From assembly GCA_963706685.1 (NCBI GenBank), contig CAVPMY010000012.1, positions 56,489 through 120,488 of the forward strand: a DNA stretch of 64,000 nt. The letters run 5' to 3'. The stretch's first letter is position 1, and each line of letters starts with the position of its first letter. Under the pieces are notes generated by a model that worked only from the letters and a program-made list of their open reading frames with translations, was not told the DNA's origin and ran no database searches. Of the stretch, positions 54,909 to 64,000 are shown piece by piece. The translations under genes and the position numbers were made by a program. The stretch is from CADEEN01 sp963706685. Its GTDB lineage: Bacteria > Pseudomonadota > Gammaproteobacteria > Burkholderiales > Burkholderiaceae_C.

Positions 54909-56738
54909 ATGCATGCCGCCACCCTGCTGCTGATCGTGCTGGCCGCCGGGCTGGCCAGCCAGTGGCTGGCCTGGCGGATCCGGCTGCCGGCGATCGTCGT
55001 GCTGATCGCCGCCGGCCTGGTGCTCGGGCCGGTGCACCGGCGTCATCGAGCTGAGCTGTCGCAGGACCGAACTGACCGAGCTGATCGGCCTGGGCGTGGC
55101 GATCATCCTGTTCGAAGGCGGCATGGACCTGAAGCTGGGCGAGTTCCGCCGCGTCGGCCACGGCATCGGCCGGCTGACCATCGTCGGCCCGCCGCTGGCC
55201 TGGCTGTTCGGCAGCCTGGCGGCGCACTACGTCGCCGGCCTGAGCTGGCCGGTGGCCGTCGGTGCTCGGCGCGATCCTGGTCGTCACCGGCCCGACCGTG
55301 ATCCTGCCGCTGCTGCGCCAGGCGCGGCTGAACAAGGAATCGGCCTCGCTGCTGAAGTGGGAAGGCATCGTCAACGACCCGGTCGGCGTGCTGCTGGCGG
55401 TGCTGACCTTCCAGTACCTGACGATCGGCGGCGGGCTGGCGCGACACCGCTGATGCGGCGCTGGGCGCGGCGATCGCCGCCGCCGCCGTGCTCGGCGGGC
55501 TCGGCGGCTGGGTCACCGGCTGGCTGTACCGGCGCGGCGCGCGTGCCCGAGCACCTGAAGGCGCCGATCCTGATGGTGCTGGTGCTGGTGGTCTACTGGG
55601 CCAGCAACCTGGTGCAGCACGAGGCCGGCCTGCTCAGCGTCACGCTGATGGGCGCTGGTGATCGGCAACATGAAGCTGGTCGAACTGCGAGTCGCTGCAG
55701 CGCTTCAAGGAGAACCTGACGGTGGTGCTGCTGTCGGTGCTGTTCATCGTCATCCCGTCGCAGCTGCAGGCCAGCCAGCTCGACGCTGCTGGACTGGCGC
55801 GTGCTGCTGTTCGTGCTGCGCGATCCTGTTCGTCGTGCGGCCGCTGACGATCGGCGCTGGCGACGATCGGCGCGCCGATGCGCAGCGAGGACAAGCTGCT
55901 GCTCGGCTGGATCGCGCCGCGCGGCATCGTCGCCGCGGCCACCGCCGGCATCTTCGGGCCGGCGCTGGTGGCCGCCGGCTACCCCGACGCCGACACTGCT
56001 GCTGCCGGTGACCTTCGCGGTCATCATCGCCACCGTGCTGGCGCACGGCCTGAGCATCGGCCGCGCTCGCGCGCCGCCTGGGGCTGGCGGCCGCGGGCGA
56101 CAACGGGCTGCTGATCGTCGGCGCGTCGCCGTGGTCGTGCGCGCTTGGCGCAGGCGCTGAAGAAGCTGGACATCGAGGTGCTGCTGGTCGACGGCGCCTA
56201 CCACCGGCTGAAGGAGGCGCGCATGGACGGCATCGACGGTCTACTACGGCGAGATCCTGTCCGACCACGCCGAGCACACGCTGGAGGCGCAGCACCTGAG
56301 CCACCTGCTGTGCGCCACCGACAACGACTTCTACAACGCGCTGGTGTGCAAGGCGCAGGGCGCGCGCTTCGGCCACCACCGCACCTTCCAGCTCGCCACC
56401 GACCAGGCCTCGGGCCAGGAGCTCAAGCGCCTGACGCTGCAGCAGCGCGGCTACTTCGCGTTCGACCCGGAGGCCACCTTCGAGGTGCTGCAGCGAGCGG
56501 CTGGACGACGGCTGGACGGTGCAGACCACCAAGCTGACCAAGAGCCACGGCTGGGCCGAGTTCGAAGGCCCGCATGGGCGAGCCGGGCCAGGACTGGCTG
56601 CTGCTGGGCGGCGTGTCGCCGGGCGGCGCGTTCCGGCTGTATTCGAAGGAGCAGCGCTTCAAGCTCGAGGCCGGCTGGACCGTCGTCTACTTCGCGCCCG
56701 CGCCGGCGACCAATGCAGCCAGTCGCGGTGAGGACTGA
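54909..56738 (+). pseudogene. CPA-family antiporter with RCK domain, diverged right copy, many frameshifts
   Basis: Homologue of the antiporter at 46969-48783, from ATG 54909 (MHAATLLLIVLAAGLASQW) to the stop at 56738. In-frame pieces include VAIILFEGGMDLKLGEFRR, NKESASLLKWEGIVNDPVG, PILMVLVLVVYWASNLVQH and ALVCKAQGARFGHHRTFQL. Protein identity with the left copy is roughly 80-85% with mostly third-position changes in DNA, so it is an independently evolved gene. At least ten single-base insertions, about one per 100-200 bp, break the frame; their pattern is that of read errors and not of gene decay. Confidence 0.8.
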
Positions 56739-56816
56739 CGAACGAGCGCTTGTGCCGGGCGCCTCGGTGACCACCTGCAACGAGGGGGTCCGTGACGCGG
56801 CGGCGCGGCCCGTCAC

Positions 56817-58021
56817 TCACTCGTGCCGCAGCGCATCGATCGGGTTCAGCCGCTGCCGGCGGGCCGGAAAGTAGCCGAACAGCACGCCGATGCCGGCTGA
56901 GAAGACGAAGCTCAGCAGGTTGACGCCGGGGTTGAACGCATAGGGCACGTTCATCAAGCCCCTACAGGCCGATCGATGCGGCGGTGGCGAGCACGATGCC
57001 GATCAATCCACCCAGCGCGGCCAGGACCACGGTCTCCATCAGGAACTGGGCCAGCACGTCGCGTTCCAGCGCGCCGATGGCCAGGCGCAGGCCGATCTCG
57101 CGGGTGCGCTCGGTGACGCTGACCAGCATGATGTTCATGATGCCGATGCCGCCCACCAGCAGGCTCACCGCAGCCACGGCACCGAGCAGCGTGGTCATCA
57201 CCTTGGTCGTGCCTGAGAGCGTATCGGCCAGCTGCTTGGTGTCGAGCACGTTGAAGTTGTCTTCGTCGGTGTCGGCCAGCTTTCGGCGCTCGCGCAGCAG
57301 CTGCGTCATGCTGGCCTTGACGCGCGTGCTGTCGCTGCCATCGGCCATCGACACGAGCAAGTCGTTGACCTGGGTACTGCCGGTGATGCGACGCTGCAGC
57401 GTCTTGATCGGCATGAAGACGAAGTCGTCCTGGTCGTTGCCGAACGCCCCGCCCCTTGGAGCCGAGCACGGCGATGATCTCGCAGCTGATCTGCTTGACG
57501 CGAAGCGACTCGCCCAGCGCGGGGTTGCTGCCGAACAGTTCGCGCCGCACGGTTTCGCCGATCATGCAGACCGCCGCGCCGGCTCGCTGCTCAGCGTCGG
57601 AAAACTCGCGCCCCTGGGCCAGCGTCCAGTTGCCGATGCCGAGCCACTCGTTGGTGCTGCCGGTGATGGTGCTGGCCCAGTTGCGACCGTTGGCCACCAG
57701 CGTGCCCCCCGTGCGCGATTGGGGGGCTGCGGCCGCAACGCCACCGATCTGGGTGGCGATGGCCTCGGCGTCGCCATCCTTGAAGAAGGGCGCGCTGGAA
57801 CTGCCGCTGCCCGGACCCATGCGCTGGCCCGGGCGGAGCTGCAACAGGTTGGTGCCCAGCCCCGAGATCTGGTTCTGCACCGACACGGTGGCGCCATTGC
57901 CCACCGTGACCATGGTGATGACCGCGCTGACGCCGATCACGATGCCCAGGATGGTGAGGAAGGAGCGCATCAGGTTGCGCCGGATCGAACGCAAGGCGAG
58001 CAGGAGCGTGTTGAGCCACAT
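56817..58021 (-). pseudogene. MacB-type permease, right copy, frameshifted
   Basis: Mirror of 45682-46890. Intact from ATG 58021 through RSFLTILGIVIGVSAVITM and FGSNPALGESLRVKQ to IAVLGSKG, then a slip near 57450 and a resumed frame from MPIKTLQRRITGSTQ to VLATAASIGL, with another slip near 56960 before RLNPIDALRHE. About 3% base differences from the left copy, most silent (for example GAC/GAT, GTC/GTT), with a few amino-acid changes such as LLQL for LLQV and GSNPA for GSSPA. Confidence 0.85.
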
Positions 58022-58023
58022 GG

Positions 58024-58788
58024 TCAGCCCGCTCCCATGGCCGTGGCCACGTGTCCGGCCCGCAGCCCGACCGGGTCCGGGTTGCGCTCGTCGCTGGAGA
58101 CCACGCCGTCGACGAAGCGCACGATGCGCCGCGCGTAGGCGGCCATCTCGGCTTCGTGCGTGACCATCAGCACGGTGATGCCCTGGTCGGCGTTCAGGCC
58201 CCAGAGCAGGTCCATGATTTCCTTGCTGCGGGCGGTGTCGAGGTTGCCGGTGGGCTCATCAGCCAGCAGCACCGCGGGCTCGGTGACGATGGCCCGTGCG
58301 ATCGCCACGCGCTGTTGCTGCCCGCCCGAAAGTTCGCCCGGCGTGTGGTGTCCCCAGCCCTTGAGGCCGACCTGTTCGAGCGCGCGCGCGGCCATGACAT
58401 GGCGCTGCGCGGCAGGCTCGCCGCGGTAAATGAGTGGCAGTTCGACGTTTTCCTGCGCCGACGTGCGCGCCAGCAGGTTGAAGCCCTGGAAGACGAAGCC
58501 GAAGTAGCGCCGGCGCAGGCGGGCGCGCTCGTCGCGGCTCAGCGATTGCACCTGCACGCCCTCGAACTCATAGGTGCCGGTGGTCGGTGTGTCGAGGCAG
58601 CCCAGGGTGTTCATGGCGGTGGACTTGCCCGAACCGCTGGGGCCCATGATGGCAACGAAGTCACCTTTGCGGATGTCCAGGTCCACGCCCTTGAGCGCCT
58701 GGAACGCCGTCTCGCCCGTGCCGTAGACCTTGGTGATGCCGCGCAGACGGATCAGCGGCGGCGCCTGCGGGTTCGGGCTCTCCGTCAT
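58024..58788 (-). CDS. MacB-type ABC exporter ATPase subunit, intact right copy
   Basis: A 254-residue ATPase with an unbroken frame: MTESPNPQAPPLIRLRGITK, Walker A MGPSGSGKSTAMN, Q-loop FVFQGFNLLART, signature LSGGQQQRVAIARA, Walker B VLLADEPTGNLDTARSKE and switch His in VLMVTHEAEMAAY. It provides the reference for the indels of the left copy at 44910-45679. The ATG overlaps the macA stop (ATGA), and the permease follows after 2 bp, so adaptor, ATPase and permease are one translational unit. Role: energises export of periplasmic substrate through the outer-membrane factor. Confidence 0.9.
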   Translation of the reverse strand: MTESPNPQAPPLIRLRGITKVYGTGETAFQALKGVDLDIRKGDFVAIMGPSGSGKSTAMNTLGCLDTPTTGTYEFEGVQVQSLSRDERARLRRRYFGFVFQGFNLLARTSAQENVELPLIYRGEPAAQRHVMAARALEQVGLKGWGHHTPGELSGGQQQRVAIARAIVTEPAVLLADEPTGNLDTARSKEIMDLLWGLNADQGITVLMVTHEAEMAAYARRIVRFVDGVVSSDERNPDPVGLRAGHVATAMGAG

Positions 58789-60092
58789 GATGCGGCGCCT
58801 GCGCTGCGCTGGTCGGTGATGACGGCCATGCCGGGCCTGAGCTGGTCGCCGCTGACCTCGGTCATGCGGCCGTCGCTGATGCCGGTCTGCACCTGCACGG
58901 CCACCGGCTGGCCGTCCTGCAGCACCCAGATCTGGCGCGTGCCCGGGGCCTTGCTCTCGGTGCCGGCCACCTTGGTGCCGCTGCTGCGCGGCGGGCGCGG
59001 CAACATCTTGGACAGGATGCTGCTTCCGCCCGAAGACGGGCTCGCCGCGGCCGCCGCGGTGGGCGAGAAGCGCAGCGCGGTGTTGGGCACCAGCAGCACG
59101 TCGTTGCGCTCGGTCGCGACGATGGTGGCCACGGCCGTCATGCCGGGGCGCAAGGCGAGGTCCTGGTTGTCCACGTCGAGCGTGGCCACGTAGGTCACGA
59201 CGTTGTTGGTGGTGGTCGAGCCGAAGGCCACGCGGCTGATGACGGCCGGGAAACGGCGCGAGGGGTAGGCGCTGACGGTGAAGCTGGCCTTCTGCCCTTG
59301 CTTCACCGCGCCGACGTCGGCCTCGTCGACGCTGGCTTCGAGCTGCAGCTGGGTCAGGTTCTCGGCCACGGTGAACAAGGTCACGGCCTGCAGCGAGGCG
59401 GCGACCGCGTTGCCCGGGTCGACCGAGCGTGAGAGGACAACGCCGTCGATGGGCGAGCGGATCGAGGCCTTGGCGAGGTTGGTCTCGTCCGTCGAGAGCG
59501 TGGCCTTGGCCACGCCGACGTTGGCGCTGGCGCTGGCTTCGCTGGCCTCGGCGCGCGCCAGCGCAGCGCGCGCCGTGTCGAGTTCGGTCGCCGAAGGCAC
59601 CTTGCCGCCCGAGAGCTTGAAGACGTCCTCCAGGCGCGCCAGGCTGGCGCGGGATTCGGTGACGGTGGCCTGGCTTTGTGCGAGCTGGGCCTGGGCGGCG
59701 GCGAGCGAGGCGCGCGAGCGGGTCACCTGGTCGCTGAACTTCGACGCATCCAGCTCCACCATCACCTGGCCGGCCTTGACGCGGTCGTTCACGTCCACCA
59801 GCACGCGCTTGACCGTGCCCGACAGCTCGCTGCCGACATTCACCGAGCGCGTCGGCTGCAGGGTGCCGTTGGCCGACACGTTGAGCGTGAGATTGCCCTT
59901 GCGCAGCTCGGTCGTCACGTAGGCGGGCGCGGCCTTGCTGGCGCTTTGCGCCTGCCAGTAGTAGAGACCGCCGGCCACGATCAGCAGGGCGACCAGGCCG
60001 ATCCACAACGAAGTGCGCCGCCACCAGCGCGGCGGATGGTCCTCGCCCAGCAGGGCTTGCAGGTCGGTGGGGGTGGCGGCTTTCTTGGTCAT
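58785..60092 (-). CDS. macA: MacA-type periplasmic adaptor, intact right copy
   Basis: A 435-residue adaptor starting at ATG 60092 (MTKKAATPTDLQALLGEDHP). One membrane helix (SLWIGLVALLIVAGGLYYW) is followed by the lipoyl half SVNVGSELSGTVKRVLVDV, a coiled-coil hairpin (ASLAAAQAQLAQSQATVTE, RAALARAEASEASASANVG), the second lipoyl half SIRSPIDGVVLSRSVDPGN and a beta-barrel/MP domain ending RPGMAVITDQRSAGAAS. About 95% identical to the left copy where both can be read. It shows that the left copy's frameshift is a single extra C. Confidence 0.9.
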   Translation of the reverse strand: MTKKAATPTDLQALLGEDHPPRWWRRTSLWIGLVALLIVAGGLYYWQAQSASKAAPAYVTTELRKGNLTLNVSANGTLQPTRSVNVGSELSGTVKRVLVDVNDRVKAGQVMVELDASKFSDQVTRSRASLAAAQAQLAQSQATVTESRASLARLEDVFKLSGGKVPSATELDTARAALARAEASEASASANVGVAKATLSTDETNLAKASIRSPIDGVVLSRSVDPGNAVAASLQAVTLFTVAENLTQLQLEASVDEADVGAVKQGQKASFTVSAYPSRRFPAVISRVAFGSTTTNNVVTYVATLDVDNQDLALRPGMTAVATIVATERNDVLLVPNTALRFSPTAAAAASPSSGGSSILSKMLPRPPRSSGTKVAGTESKAPGTRQIWVLQDGQPVAVQVQTGISDGRMTEVSGDQLRPGMAVITDQRSAGAAS

Positions 60093-60108
60093 GGCGTGGC
60101 AGGGGGTG

Positions 60109-61611
60109 TCAGTTCGCCGCGGCGGAGGTCGTCCGGCGGACCGTCGCCGGCGGGGTGGCAAGTGCGGCGATGGGGGCGTCGGGGGCGCTGTCGGGCGTCC
60201 AGCCACCGCCCAGCGCCCGGTACAGGCGAACGTGGTTGGCACTCAGGCTGGCCTGGGTGGTGGCCACGCTGTCCTGGGCCGACAGCAGGGTGCGCTGCGT
60301 GCCGAGCACGGTGGCGAAATCGATCAGCCCGCTCTCGTAGCGCTGGCGCGCCAGCAGCTCGGCGTTGGCCGCGGCGGCGGCGGCGGCCTGCAGCCGCGTC
60401 AGGCGCTCGCTGTCGCCCTGGATGGCGACCAGCGCGTCCTCGACGTCCTGCAGCGCGGTGAGCACGGTGTCCCGGTAGCTCGCGCGGGCCTGGTCCAGGG
60501 CCGCTTCCTGGGCCCGCACCTGGGCCTGGGCTGCGCCGCCGTCGAACAGCGGTGCCGCCACGCTGGCCAGCAGCGAGCTGACCAGCGATCCGCTGTCGAT
60601 GAGGCTGCCCAGCGTCAGCGACGACAGGCCGAGCGAGCCACTCAGGCTGAAGCTCGGGTAGCGCGCCGCATCGGCCACCGCCACGCGCGACCACGCCGAT
60701 CGCACTTCAGCTCGGCGGCGCGCACGTCGGGCCGCTGGCGCAGCGTGTCGGCGGGAAAGGCCAGCGCCACGGCCAGATCGGCCGGGGCGGGCGGGATCGG
60801 CGCGGCGTCGCCCAGGGTGGTGTTCAGCGTGCCCGGGGCCTGCCCGGTCAGCACGGCCAGCGCGTTCAGGGTCTGGGCCACGCTGGTCTGCAGCGCGGGG
60901 ATCTGGGCCTGGGTCTGTTCGGCGGCGCTCACCGCCTGCTCCACGTCCAGCGACGAGACCAGACCGGCCTGGGCCCGCCAGCGCGTGATCTGCAGCGTTT
61001 CGGTCTGCGTGGCCAGATTGCTGCGGCAATGGCCAGCCGGGCCTGCAGGCCGCGCAGGTTGATGTAGCTGGACGCCACCTCGGCGGCGAGCGAGATCTGC
61101 ACGTTCGCCAGGCTGGCGGCCGAGGCCTGCGCGTCGGTTTCGCTGGCGTTCGCCGCCGCGCGGTTGCCACCGAAGAGGTCGGGCTCCCAGCTGGCGCCCA
61201 CGCTGGCCTTGAACGCATTGCTGGTGCCGCTGCTGTCCGATCGACTGCGTTGCGCCGATCCCGAGACGCTCACCGATGGGCCCAGGCCCGCTCGCGCCAC
61301 CTCGGCCAGCGCACGTGACTGGCGCAGCGCGGCCTGCGCGCCCTGCACGCTGGTGTTGGCCTCGAGCGCCTTCGTGATCAGGGCGGCGAGGGCGGGGTCG
61401 TCGAAGCGTTGCCACCAGGCGGACAGGTCGGTGGCCGATTCGCCTGCGCGTGCCGCGCCGGCCGACCATTGCGTCGGCACATCTCTCGGCATTCTCGGTC
61501 GCCGCGGGTCTGGGCGAAGCCGCGCAGGCGGTCAACAAGACCGGCCAAAGGCGATGGGCGGAAGTCTCGGGCCCATCGGCGGGCGGAGCGCGGTGCCATT
61601 CTCGGCTTCAT
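60109..61611 (-). pseudogene. NodT-family outer-membrane factor, right copy, frameshifted
   Basis: Mirror of 42092-43588, from ATG 61611 (MKPRMAPRSARRWARD) to the stop at 60109. Readable parts include MPRDVPTQWSAGAARAGES, LSAWWQRFDDPALAALITK, VGASWEPDLFGGNRAAANA, SLDVEQAVSAAEQTQAQIP and SFSLSGSLGLSSLTLGSLI. The frame slips near 61500-61560, 61025 and 60705. Base agreement with the left copy is about 95%, with many silent changes. The upstream sequence (61612-61790) also mirrors the left intergenic region, including CACAATTGATCTTCACTCTA. Confidence 0.85.
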
Positions 61612-61795
61612 GTGGGCTGATCAGCGTGGGCTGTAGAGTGAAGATCAATTGTGCACTGCCAGCGTTGATATCGGCCGTGTGGAAGCTCGTAAAAGACCCT
61701 GGGCTTCGTGCAGTGTGAAAGTCGCAGCGCTTGCATGGCGCAGCTGGGTTCGAGCTGCAGCCGCCGCAGGGTCTGCCGGCGCGCGACCGGCACTG

Positions 61796-64000
61796 CTGTT
61801 CGCCGATAACGTGCAGGCGCTCGCCGCCTGCCCAGCGGTCGCAGCCGCATGAACTTCTCGCGCCGATCTCGATCGAGTCGTAGCAGCTTGGGAATCATCA
61901 GCAGCGTCAGCACTCAAGGTGACGACGCCGCCGATGATGGCCACGGCCATCGGGCGGTCAAGTTCGCCGCCCTCGCCGATGCCATGGCCACCGGGCACGT
62001 TGCCGGCGACCAGCGCGAAGGTGGTGATCAGGATCGGCCGGAAGCGCTTGCGGCCGGGCGTCGTCCAGCGCCTCCTCGGCGCGCGACGCCGGCGCGCTCC
62101 TGTGCGTGCGGCGTCGAGCAACGGTGGCAGTTCGCCACCAGACCATCACCATGATGACGCCGATGAAGCTCATCAGGTCGAGTGCTGCTCGGTCAGGGAG
62201 CAGGCGGCCGACGCCGATCGGCGTCACAGCGGCAGCGAGATCATCACCGGCAGCGCGCGGTGACGAGCTACCCGAACTGCACGACCAGGACGAGGTACAT
62301 CAGGCATCACGCCGGACACGCAGCGCCACGGCCATGCGACCGACACCTCCTGCTGGTCGCGCGAGGCGCCGGCCAGCTCGCGCCGTAGCCCGGCGGCCTG
62401 TCATGGCGTTGGCGATCTTCGCGCATCGGCGATGACCTCGCCCGACGAGCGGCCTTGGGCGTGGCCGCGACGGTGATCCGCTGGTTGCCGTTGCGTGCTG
62501 GATCTGGCTCGGCGCCTTGCCGACGGTGATGGTGGCGATCTGCTCGAGCGGCACGATCGGGTTGGCGCCGCCCACCGCCATCGGCAGGCGCTCGATGTTG
62601 CTGGCATCGACGCGGTCCTCCAGCGCCAGGCGCACCGCCACGTCGCGCGTTTCACCGGTCAGGTCCACCCAGTCGCCGACCTCGACGCCGCCGGCGAAAG
62701 CCACGCGCAGCGCCTGCGCGGCGGCGTCGGCCGAGATGCCGAGCGCGTTGGCCAGGCCGCGGTCGAGCTCGATCTTGAGTTCGTTCTGCGGGTCCTGCTC
62801 GGACAAGCCGACATCGGCCGCGCCCGGCACCTGGCGCAGCCTGGCCATGAACTCGCTGGTGATCTCGAGCAGCTGGCGCGAATCGGGGCCGGTGAAGCGC
62901 ACCTGCACCGGCTTTTGCGCGCCGAGGTTGAAGTCCTCCAACACAACGTACTCGGCGCCGACCAGGCGCGCCGTCAGCGCGCGCAGGTCCTTGGCGATTC
63001 GCGGTGCGAGCGCTTGCGCGCGATGCTCTTGCCGATGTCCACGTAGACGCGGCCGCCGTTCGGGTTGACATAACTGTTGGTGGCCTTCGTCTCCGCCAAC
63101 GTGCGGGCCAGGGTCGACGCAGCTTCGACCTTCAGCCGCGCGTAGTCCAGGCTCGACGAAGCCGGTGTGCGCACGTCGATGGCCAGCACGCCCGCGTCCG
63201 ACGCCGGCAGGAAGCTCGAGCCGCCGAACTTGAACTGCAGCCCAATGGCCGCGGCGAAGGTGGCGACGGCCAGGAAGAACATCCAGCGCCGGTGGTGCAG
63301 CGCCCAGGCGATGACATCGCCGTAGCGGTCGGCCTGGTGGTCGAACCAGGTATTGAAGGATTGGAGAACACGGCTGAAGCCGTGTCGGTGGCTTTGTGGT
63401 GGCCGGGAGGGTCGCCCCAGTAGGCCGACAGCATCGGGTCGAGCGTGAACGAGATGAACAGGCTCACCGCCACCGAGGCCACCACCGTGATCGCGAACGG
63501 CCGGAACCACTGCCCCGAGATGCCGTCCATGAAGGCCACCGGCACGAACACGGCGACGATCGAGAACGTCGTGGCGGCGATGGCCAGCCCGATCTCGCGC
63601 GGGCGGCCGTTGAGCGCCGCATTGAAACGGTCGGCGCGGCGCCGAGGTGGCGCACGATGTTCTCGCGGACGACGATCGCGTCGTCGATCAGCTCGCCGAT
63701 GGCCAGCGACAGGCCGAGCAGGCTCATGAAGTTGAGCGTGAAGCCGGCCAGCCAGACGGCGATGAAGCTGGCGATCACCGACGTCGGCAGCGACAGCGCG
63801 GTGATCAGCGTCGAGCGCCACGAGTGAGGAAGATGTAGACGACGCAACACCGTCAGCACGGCGCCGAATGCCAGCGCGTGGATGACGTTGTCCAGGCTGT
63901 TCTGTGCGTCCTTGCCGCCGTCCTGCGTCACCTCGAGCGAGGTGCCGGCAGGCAGCGTCTTGCGGATCTCGTCGACGGTCTTGCGGACCTCGTTGGCGAC
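61796..64000 (-). pseudogene. RND efflux pump, right copy, partial and heavily frameshifted
   Basis: Mirror of the RND gene at 38785-41889; its 5' part lies beyond the window. Readable parts include GFTLNFMSLLGLSLAIGELI with the DD pair, QWFRPFAITVVASVAVSLF, FGGSSFLPASDAGVLAIDV, LGAQKPVQVRFTGPDSRQL and VDASNIERLPMAVGGAN. Between about 61.8 and 62.5 kb the sequence is so rich in indels that the C-terminal third is only partly recoverable. Differences from the left copy include real substitutions (NALGISADAAAQ for NALGISANDAAQ). Confidence 0.8.

Larger units (their letters stand above)
51834..64000 (-). repeat. Right arm of giant inverted repeat
   Basis: Reverse-complement partner of 39668-51772 extending to the window end. 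Besides substitutions, it has frequent single-base insertions that break the antiporter, permease, outer-membrane factor and RND genes, worst at 61.8-62.5 kb, as in thin-coverage long-read consensus. macA and the macB ATPase are uninterrupted here but broken in the left arm, so neither arm is a simple degraded copy of the other. Confidence 0.9.

Noticed and set aside
54909..64000. Genuine pseudogenisation of a second efflux gene cluster
   Set aside because: Substitutions are mainly silent while the lesions are evenly spread one-base indels; two of the genes are intact here and broken in the other arm. This pattern fits sequence errors.

Overview
The window is about 64 kb of GC-rich DNA that reads like a chromosome of a Burkholderiales beta-proteobacterium (Rubrivivax/Leptothrix-like). 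The lineage is inferred from gene content and codon use, not from a marker gene: a Bug-type tricarboxylate-binding protein, TRAP and 4-carbon-acid metabolism, a 3-hydroxybutyrate oligomer hydrolase, class A RNase P RNA and strong third-position G/C. An AT-rich insert at about 49.4-54.3 kb does not belong to this organism.

Layout. 1-4.6 kb: the start of a secreted FnIII lipoprotein (minus), then a malonate operon (malonyl-CoA decarboxylase, enoyl-CoA hydratase-like protein, malonyl-CoA synthetase). 4.6-17.1 kb: a hexuronate/aldarate catabolic locus. A FadR-type GntR regulator and a minus-strand operon (gudD, tctC-type binding protein, garD, HpcH/HpaI aldolase, second enolase-superfamily dehydratase, damaged garR-like reductase) face a plus-strand operon (uronate dehydrogenase, TRAP transporter, SMP-30 lactonase). 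Together they encode uptake of uronates, oxidation to aldarolactone, hydrolysis, dehydration, aldol cleavage to pyruvate and tartronate semialdehyde, and reduction to glycerate. GTTGTACG-type palindromes mark likely operators. 17.1-19.1 kb: an arsenic operon arsR-arsI-arsC-aqpS. 19.1-22.2 kb: pyrC, a NYN-domain protein, htpX and rnpB. 22.4-29.3 kb: a PQQ dehydrogenase/cytochrome c fusion, an MFS exporter, glucokinase and a 3HB-oligomer hydrolase. 29.4-37.4 kb: GH32 enzyme, glgP, glgX and malQ. 37.6-46.9 kb: an RND tripartite pump and a MacA/MacB-type ABC exporter sharing the neighbourhood. 47-48.8 kb: a CPA-family antiporter with an RCK domain.

From about 39.7 kb to the right edge the window is one giant inverted repeat. 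The left arm (39.7-51.77 kb) carries RND, outer-membrane factor, macA, macB, antiporter, an atpE fragment and phage DNA; the right arm (51.83-64 kb) repeats the same series in reverse. At the centre lie fragments of a gokushovirus (Microviridae) genome: major capsid protein, a small protein and the DNA pilot protein VP2. The arms meet at a 12-nt inverted repeat within VP2 (ATCAACAAGGAT / ATCCTTGTTGAT, loop 61 nt), as expected for snap-back priming of single-stranded DNA. The two bacterial arms are not identical: the antiporter genes differ by roughly 15% with mostly synonymous changes, the pump genes by a few percent, and both arms carry many single-base indels. I judge the centre and right arm most likely to be an amplification/assembly chimera joining an ssDNA phage and a related strain, not a natural prophage, though this needs read-level evidence.

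Single-base frameshifts also interrupt ech, garD and pyrC in the otherwise clean left part, so a long-read draft with residual indels is likely; broken genes are described as frameshifted and not assumed to be true pseudogenes unless material is actually missing (garR).
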